Of a stretch of 57,384 nucleotides of DNA, positions 53,208-57,384 are shown piece by piece. Where the stretch lies: positions 1 through 57,384 of the forward strand of contig DATFMH010000103.1 of the NCBI GenBank assembly GCA_035267045.1, in the 5' to 3' direction. This DNA comes from DATFMH01 sp035267045. GTDB taxonomy: Bacteria; Bacteroidota; Rhodothermia; Balneolales; DATFMH01. Both the position numbers and the translations under genes were made by a program. Within the stretch, counting starts at the first letter, position 1, and every line of letters starts with the position of its first letter. Below the pieces are notes generated by a model, which did no database searches, had not been told where the DNA came from, and worked only from the letters and a program-made list of their open reading frames with translations.

Positions 53208-56200
53208 TCACTTCTTTGCCGAGGATGTATGCATTTCATTGTGTTTATTAATCTTATATACGTTAAGTGCCTTGTTGTTGCGGGCGATGATCAGCAGAGG
53301 AGCCTCCTGTTTATCTCCTTTCAACCGGGCAATGGACCGGATCTGGCCGCGCACCCGGAGCCCGCTCTGCTTTGAGCCGATGTAGCGCAGATGGCCGTGG
53401 CCGTCTGCCAACAACACCGCTCCCCAGCTCGCATCATAGCGCCCCAGCTGCGGCTTGACCGCATACTGATTGCCCCCAAGCACCACATCGGCGTGCCCGT
53501 CCCCGTTCACATCGGTAATCGCGATCCCGTAGACCGGGGAGATCTGGGCCCGCAGGGGTAACGGGATGACTTTGTATGTTCCATCCGTCTGGCTGAGCAG
53601 TTCCACACTGCGCAGCTCCTCGGCGGTGTCTACCCGGGCCTGACTGAGCTGGGCGGCCGTGAAGATATCACCGATCGTCTGCCGGCGATAACTCTTGTAG
53701 GTCGGGTACTTATTCTTCAAATCCGGGAACTGGGCCAACAGGTCCTGGCGAAGGGCCAGCGGATAGGCCTTGTCTCCCTGATAGGCCGTCAGGATATGTT
53801 CGACCAGCCCGTTGCCGTTAAAATCGCCCACATACATTCTCACCGGTTTGCTCCGGCTGGCTTTGAGCTGGCTGTTCAGCCCCAGGTTGCCCACCACGTA
53901 ATCGGGGCGTCCGTCCCCGTTCAGATCACCCGCGGCGATCGCATCCCACCACCCTTTTGTGTGGGCCAGGCCGAGACGGGCACTCACGTTGGTGAACCGC
54001 CCGTGATCGTTCCGCCATATCTGGATGCCCATCCACTCGCCGACCACTATCAGGTCCGGATCCCCGTCCCCGTCGTAGTCGCTCCACAACGCGTCGGTGA
54101 TCATCCCGGCCCGGCGAAGGCCCGGTGCCACCTGGGCGGTCACGTCTTTAAACTCCGCGTTTCCTTCATTCTCCAGCAGATACCCACCCGTGGGCACCCC
54201 ATAGTCGAACGGCTTCATCCGCTCCCCGACAAACAGATCGGGTTTGCCGTCCCCGTTGAAGTCCCCGGCCCTGACCACCGAACTGCTCACGTACCGGCCC
54301 GTGGGCAGATTCTGCGGGGAACGGGTAAAATGACCGTGTCCGTCGTTCAAATAGAGCCGGTCGCCCAGGGCCGAAGAGCTGGCCGGGAACTCATCGCTCC
54401 CGCTGGCCACATACAGATCCTGATCTCCGTCTCCGTCGGCATCGAAAAAAGTACACCCGATGTCCTCGCTGAGCTTATCGGCGGCGATGGCCGGCTCGGA
54501 CATCCGGCGAAAGCTTCCGTCCGCCTGCCGGACAAACAACGCTCCGGGCTGGCCTTTGGCCCCGCCCACATAAAAATCTGTCCGCCCGTCTCCATTGACA
54601 TCCCCGGTGCAGATCTTCGGACCCTCGTTCGAACGCATCTGGAAGAGCAGCGGGTTGCGCGTAAAATCGTTGAATTTGTCTTCCCGGTGGGACCACCGGA
54701 TCCCGCTCGGGCCCGTAACATTCGTTAGCAGTGGAATAGAAGCCTTCGGGCTGACACGGCGGGTGGAATGACCGGGCCTGGTCGCCCTGGGTTGCCCGAG
54801 GGTGAGCAGCTGATCGGCCGAAACACGCCGGCGCACGCTCACCTGACCGTCCGGCCAGCGTACCCGCAGCGAGTCCACCTGCCGGTAAGCGCCCAGGCCA
54901 AAGTGCAGGCGCGGGTCTACACTCGATTCAAATCCACGGGTGGGCATCTCCTCACGGTAGAATTGCTCTCCGCCGCACCAGAGGGTCACTTCTGCCCCGA
55001 TGGCCCCGGTGTTCGGCCGGCGTCCTTTCAGGCGAAGCATCAGCCAGTGGTGGCCCGGACGCAGGCTGTCCGAGCGGTTCTCATAGATCGAGGCCGGACC
55101 GTTCACATTGTTGATCACCAGGTCCAGGGCCCCGTCGTTATTCAGGTCCCCGTAAGCCGAGCCGTTGGCGAAGCCCGGCCGGGCTAGGCCCCAGGCACGC
55201 GTGGAATCCCCAAACTGCAGCCCGCCACGATTGGCAAATACCGCATTCGCCAACGGATGCGAGGGAATCATATCGATCATTTTCAAAATACCTGTCTTTT
55301 TATTACTTAATATTGTCCGTACGGTATGTGGATTGGACATAGTGTTAATATAGTCCTGATCGGTCAGATCGCGATAAATACCATTAGCTACAAAAATGTC
55401 GTTATTGCCATCGTTATCCAGATCCATGATCAGCGACCCCCAGCTCCAGTCGGTCGCATCTACTCCGGCCATCCGGCCGATCTCGCTGAAGGTACCGTCC
55501 CCGTTATTCAGCTGCAGGGTATTGCGGGTGAACTGATGATAATAGCCGTTATTTGCTAAAAACTGATAATGTTTCCAACTGTCAAATGTTGTATTAACAA
55601 TAAGACGTCCCTGATCTTTCGGTAACATATCGGTTACAAAAATATCCGGATAACCATCATTGTTGATATCGGCCGCATCAGCTCCCATAGAAGCTGCACT
55701 GGTACTCGTTATCTGATGTGTCAATACTTCTTTAAATGTACCATCATGGTTATTTAGATACAGGTAATCCCTTTCGAAAAAATCGTTACTGATGTACATA
55801 TCCGGCCAGCCGTCCCGGTTATAATCATTTATAGTAACTCCCAAACCAAATCCTATTTCACTTCCGTAAATACCTGCTTTTTTACTTACATCAACAAAAT
55901 GACCGTTATCATTTCTATAAAGACGATCACCTCCATCATAATTTCGTTTATTCCGTTCATTGAGGCGCAAGTTAAAGCCTCCAATAGCCTTATAAGAATT
56001 ATTCAACACGTAAAGATCCAGGTCCCCATCACCGTCATAATCAAAAAAAGCCGCTTGTATGGAATAACCGGAATCCGCTATACCAAATTTTTCAGCTTCT
56101 TCCTTAAAATGTGGGATACCATCTTTGCCGGTACCTTTGTTTATGAATAATTCATTTTTCCGGTTATCACCTTTTGTAATCCCGGAATTACAGACATATA

Positions 56201-56594
56201 TATCCAACAAACCATCTCCATTAACATCGGCCATTGTAGCCCCTGTCGACCATGAATGAACGCCTGCTACCCCTGACTCCTTAGTAATATCCTTGAAATG
56301 GAAGTCTCCCTCATTCAAATAAAGCCTGTTTGAATCCTGATTGGAAACAAAATAAATATCAGGTAATCCGTCATTATTCACATCTCCAATTGCTACACCA
56401 CCGCCATCGTAAAAATTACGATAAGTATAGATATTGAACTTTCTGTTAAAGGATAGATGGTTGTTAAATTTGACGGAACTATGTGATACGGGTATTAATT
56501 TAAATAACCGTTTTTGGGTATTCTCTTTCTTATACGAATTACAAGAAGTAATGAGTGATACAGATATCAAAAAAATAAAAATACTTTTGCGCAT
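53208..56594 (-). CDS. Two-part FG-GAP / ASPIC-UnbV lipoprotein, paralogue B (1128 aa), GC mosaic
   Basis: It has the same domain order as paralogue A: lipobox (LISVSLITSC), N-terminal FG-GAP propeller (about 50-480; VAIGDVNNDGLPDIYFVSNQ, DYDGDGDLDLYVLNN), ASPIC domain (about 528-605; GAIGAEVTLWCGGEQFYREE, LHFGLGAYRQVDSLRVRWPD) and a second propeller (about 630-1080; DVNGDGRTDFYVGGAKG). The frame is intact throughout. Base composition is not uniform: residues 1-355 and 389-447 are about 30-40% GC, while residues about 356-388 and 448-1105 are about 58-68% GC and use Arg/Pro/Gly-richer sequence. The last residues return to AT-rich DNA. The 3' end is shared perfectly with the next upstream gene over 127 bp. 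These are signs of recombination with a diverged paralogue. Confidence 0.88.
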   Translation of the reverse strand: MRKSIFIFLISVSLITSCNSYKKENTQKRLFKLIPVSHSSVKFNNHLSFNRKFNIYTYRNFYDGGGVAIGDVNNDGLPDIYFVSNQDSNRLYLNEGDFHFKDITKESGVAGVHSWSTGATMADVNGDGLLDIYVCNSGITKGDNRKNELFINKGTGKDGIPHFKEEAEKFGIADSGYSIQAAFFDYDGDGDLDLYVLNNSYKAIGGFNLRLNERNKRNYDGGDRLYRNDNGHFVDVSKKAGIYGSEIGFGLGVTINDYNRDGWPDMYISNDFFERDYLYLNNHDGTFKEVLTHQITSTSAASMGADAADINNDGYPDIFVTDMLPKDQGRLIVNTTFDSWKHYQFLANNGYYHQFTRNTLQLNNGDGTFSEIGRMAGVDATDWSWGSLIMDLDNDGNNDIFVANGIYRDLTDQDYINTMSNPHTVRTILSNKKTGILKMIDMIPSHPLANAVFANRGGLQFGDSTRAWGLARPGFANGSAYGDLNNDGALDLVINNVNGPASIYENRSDSLRPGHHWLMLRLKGRRPNTGAIGAEVTLWCGGEQFYREEMPTRGFESSVDPRLHFGLGAYRQVDSLRVRWPDGQVSVRRRVSADQLLTLGQPRATRPGHSTRRVSPKASIPLLTNVTGPSGIRWSHREDKFNDFTRNPLLFQMRSNEGPKICTGDVNGDGRTDFYVGGAKGQPGALFVRQADGSFRRMSEPAIAADKLSEDIGCTFFDADGDGDQDLYVASGSDEFPASSSALGDRLYLNDGHGHFTRSPQNLPTGRYVSSSVVRAGDFNGDGKPDLFVGERMKPFDYGVPTGGYLLENEGNAEFKDVTAQVAPGLRRAGMITDALWSDYDGDGDPDLIVVGEWMGIQIWRNDHGRFTNVSARLGLAHTKGWWDAIAAGDLNGDGRPDYVVGNLGLNSQLKASRSKPVRMYVGDFNGNGLVEHILTAYQGDKAYPLALRQDLLAQFPDLKNKYPTYKSYRRQTIGDIFTAAQLSQARVDTAEELRSVELLSQTDGTYKVIPLPLRAQISPVYGIAITDVNGDGHADVVLGGNQYAVKPQLGRYDASWGAVLLADGHGHLRYIGSKQSGLRVRGQIRSIARLKGDKQEAPLLIIARNNKALNVYKINKHNEMHTSSAKK
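53243..53369 (-). repeat. 127-bp perfect direct repeat, copy 1 (3' end of paralogue B)
   Basis: It is identical, base for base, to 57258-57384 (offset 4015). It encodes the C-terminal tail from QSGLRVRGQIRSIARL to LNVYKINK. It begins in AT-rich DNA and crosses into the GC-rich tract at about 53278. Divergence starts exactly at 53242 (T versus C in copy 2). Confidence 0.97.
53279..55258. other. GC-rich tract inside paralogue B (large)
   Basis: Hand counts of 60-base rows give 58% (53281-53340), 67% (53401-53460), 60% (54001-54060), 68% (54961-55020) and 58% (55201-55260) GC. Flanking rows give 32% (53221-53280) and 30% (55261-55320). The borders are abrupt. The tract stays in frame and covers the ASPIC domain and the whole second propeller. 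Confidence 0.9.
55431..55530. other. GC-rich patch inside paralogue B (small, isolated)
   Basis: Row 55441-55500 is 65% GC by hand count. Rows on either side fall to 40% (55321-55380) and 33% (55561-55620). It is separated from the large GC-rich tract by about 175 bp of AT-rich sequence and encodes the conserved stretch around NTLQLNNGDGTFSEIG to DATDWSWGSL. Confidence 0.8.
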
Positions 56595-56624
56595 GCATTC
56601 AAACTTAAAAGGCCGGAAATAGAT

Positions 56625-57248
56625 TTAGAAAATGTTTTGAATTTTGTTCCAATAATATAACCATGGGTGTTTCTTTTTCTGAATCTCCCGTTGTATCGAA
56701 AGGTCCGTAAACAGAATGTTTACCAATTCATTATTATCCCCTTTAAAAATGGAGATACTCCGGTTACCTTCCACATTCACATAAATATCCCCTCGCTTTT
56801 TTAGATGTAAAGTAATGAACTTTTTTCCATATTTATGTTGAAATAACTTTACCAGATCTATCTGCAAACTATCTGCATGTAAATTTTTATTCCAGGGACT
56901 CCATTCTGTATACTTAACGACAACCGGCATTTGATAAATTCGGTTGTTATAAAATGTGGGATAAAAATTCATTTTAGCAGGATGAGACAACTCATGCATC
57001 GAATATTCAACCGACATATTTTTACCACCGTTTGTAACCATATGTTCCTTATTGAGTTTCCAGGCATGAGCGAAAAATTGTTTTTTTGTCATACCCAGCT
57101 TAAAACCTAAAAATAGATTGTCTTTTACTACGCCGGATTCAAGTCCTTCATTGATCATCCTGTCATATTTAGATTGTTTTTTGCAACCGGATAAAAGTCC
57201 TAATAGAAAAACAAATAATACTACGCTTTTAATTTTATTCTGAATCAT
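56625..57248 (-). CDS. Hypothetical lipoprotein (207 aa)
   Basis: The start is taken at the ATG at 57248. A GTG at 57254 would add two residues. The N terminus MIQNKIKSVVLFVFLLGLLS with the following GC is a clear Spase II signal (lipobox GLLSGC). The mature part begins KKQSKYDRMINEGLESG and continues VVKDNLFLGFKLGMTKKQFF, then aromatic-rich alternating strands with KKFITLHLKKRGDIYVNVEG and a charged end. I do not recognise the family and assign no function. The start overlaps the last 14 nt of the upstream FG-GAP gene, and the stop lies 30 bp before paralogue B, so it is embedded in the FG-GAP train and is normal AT-rich DNA. It is the single complete gene lying wholly between the two 127-bp repeats. 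Confidence 0.8.
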   Translation of the reverse strand: MIQNKIKSVVLFVFLLGLLSGCKKQSKYDRMINEGLESGVVKDNLFLGFKLGMTKKQFFAHAWKLNKEHMVTNGGKNMSVEYSMHELSHPAKMNFYPTFYNNRIYQMPVVVKYTEWSPWNKNLHADSLQIDLVKLFQHKYGKKFITLHLKKRGDIYVNVEGNRSISIFKGDNNELVNILFTDLSIQREIQKKKHPWLYYWNKIQNIF

Positions 57249-57384
57249 TTTCACTGCGTTTATTAATCTTATATACGTTAAGTGCCTTGTTGTTGCGGGC
57301 GATGATCAGCAGAGGAGCCTCCTGTTTATCTCCTTTCAACCGGGCAATGGACCGGATCTGGCCGCGCACCCGGAGCCCGCTCTG
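57235..57384 (-). CDS. FG-GAP / ASPIC lipoprotein, C-terminal end only (cut by window edge)
   Basis: It is open on the minus strand from the right edge to a TAA at 57235-57237: 49 codons beginning QSGLRVRGQIRS and ending NVYKINKRSENDSE. The first 42 residues are identical to the C terminus of paralogue B because they lie in the 127-bp repeat; the last 7 are unique. It is therefore the 3' end of a third large FG-GAP/ASPIC gene whose body lies outside the window. Its last 14 nt overlap the 207-aa lipoprotein start. The repeat portion near the edge is GC-rich, so at least the end of this gene shares paralogue B's foreign composition. Confidence 0.88.
   Translation of the reverse strand, partial: QSGLRVRGQIRSIARLKGDKQEAPLLIIARNNKALNVYKINKRSENDSE
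57258..57384 (-). repeat. 127-bp perfect direct repeat, copy 2 (truncated by window edge)
   Basis: It is identical to 53243-53369. The match reaches the last base of the window, so the true repeat is at least 127 bp and could be much longer. Both copies are in the same orientation and the same reading frame. Confidence 0.97.

Noticed and set aside
53796..54728. A 310-codon open frame on the plus strand, antisense to the FG-GAP paralogue B
   Set aside because: It lies wholly within the GC-rich tract, where stop codons are rare by chance, and opposite a gene with clear family motifs. Its own translation shows no recognisable domain.
1..57384. tRNA, rRNA or insertion-sequence genes
   Set aside because: No cloverleaf-like tRNA sequence, rRNA segment, transposase motif or terminal inverted repeats were seen on reading the spacers. 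A covariance-model scan was not possible here.

Overview
The window reads as a chromosomal segment from a low-to-moderate GC member of the wider Bacteroidota/Balneolota/Rhodothermota/Ignavibacteriota group. The evidence is a full-length SprA (type IX secretion translocon), a pair of LptF/LptG-type permeases, a menaquinone pathway, many Spase II lipoproteins and outer-membrane proteins, and an hrcA-grpE-dnaJ operon. Clear Shine-Dalgarno sequences (for example AAGGAGGT before hrcA) are unusual for classical Bacteroidia. Together with hrcA they point toward a Balneolota-like lineage; this placement is inference, because no rRNA or other marker is present.

Positions 1-28.7 kb are mostly housekeeping and envelope genes. 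In order they are: the 5' end of a CBM9/DUF5916-type exported protein (1-482, minus); dnaJ, grpE and hrcA (minus); a VOC-fold protein; rsmI-lnt (plus, 4-nt overlap); the 7.35 kb sprA gene (minus); divergent lptF-lptG (plus); DUF3467 and cystathionine beta-synthase-like genes (minus); a small DUF4290-like gene; a GNAT acetyltransferase; and menF-menD (plus). A three-gene minus-strand operon (mono-haem cytochrome c, beta-barrel porin, mono-haem lipoprotein cytochrome) sits between menF-menD and menH-menB.

Positions 28.8-32.1 kb hold a large sensor histidine kinase with 14 Reg_prop (two-component propeller) blades, a Y_Y_Y domain, one membrane segment, and HisKA_3 and HATPase_c domains. No response regulator lies next to it.

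Positions 32.5-57.4 kb form one long minus-strand gene train that continues past the right edge. Reading in the direction of transcription it encodes: the tail of an FG-GAP/ASPIC protein (edge-truncated); a 207-aa lipoprotein; two large two-part FG-GAP/ASPIC-UnbV lipoproteins (1128 and 1119 aa); a TPR-FG-GAP-ASPIC lipoprotein (1163 aa); a CRTAC1-type FG-GAP/ASPIC protein (605 aa); and an RnfD/NqrB-like membrane protein. These are followed by a carbohydrate module: MGH1-like glycosidase, a glycosidase-SUMF1 fusion, GH172 (DUF2961), a second MGH1-like glycosidase and an exported aldose 1-epimerase. Start and stop codons overlap repeatedly in the FG-GAP/RnfD part, implying translational coupling. 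No SusC/SusD pair is in the window; one may lie upstream, beyond the right edge.

The strongest anomaly is in the 1128-aa FG-GAP gene (53208-56594). It is a base-composition mosaic, about 60-68% GC in most of its 3' two thirds and in one isolated patch, against about 30-35% GC elsewhere. A perfect 127-bp direct repeat of its 3' end recurs at 57258-57384, running off the window edge, as the 3' end of the next FG-GAP gene. This points to gene conversion or cassette-type recombination among tandem paralogues.
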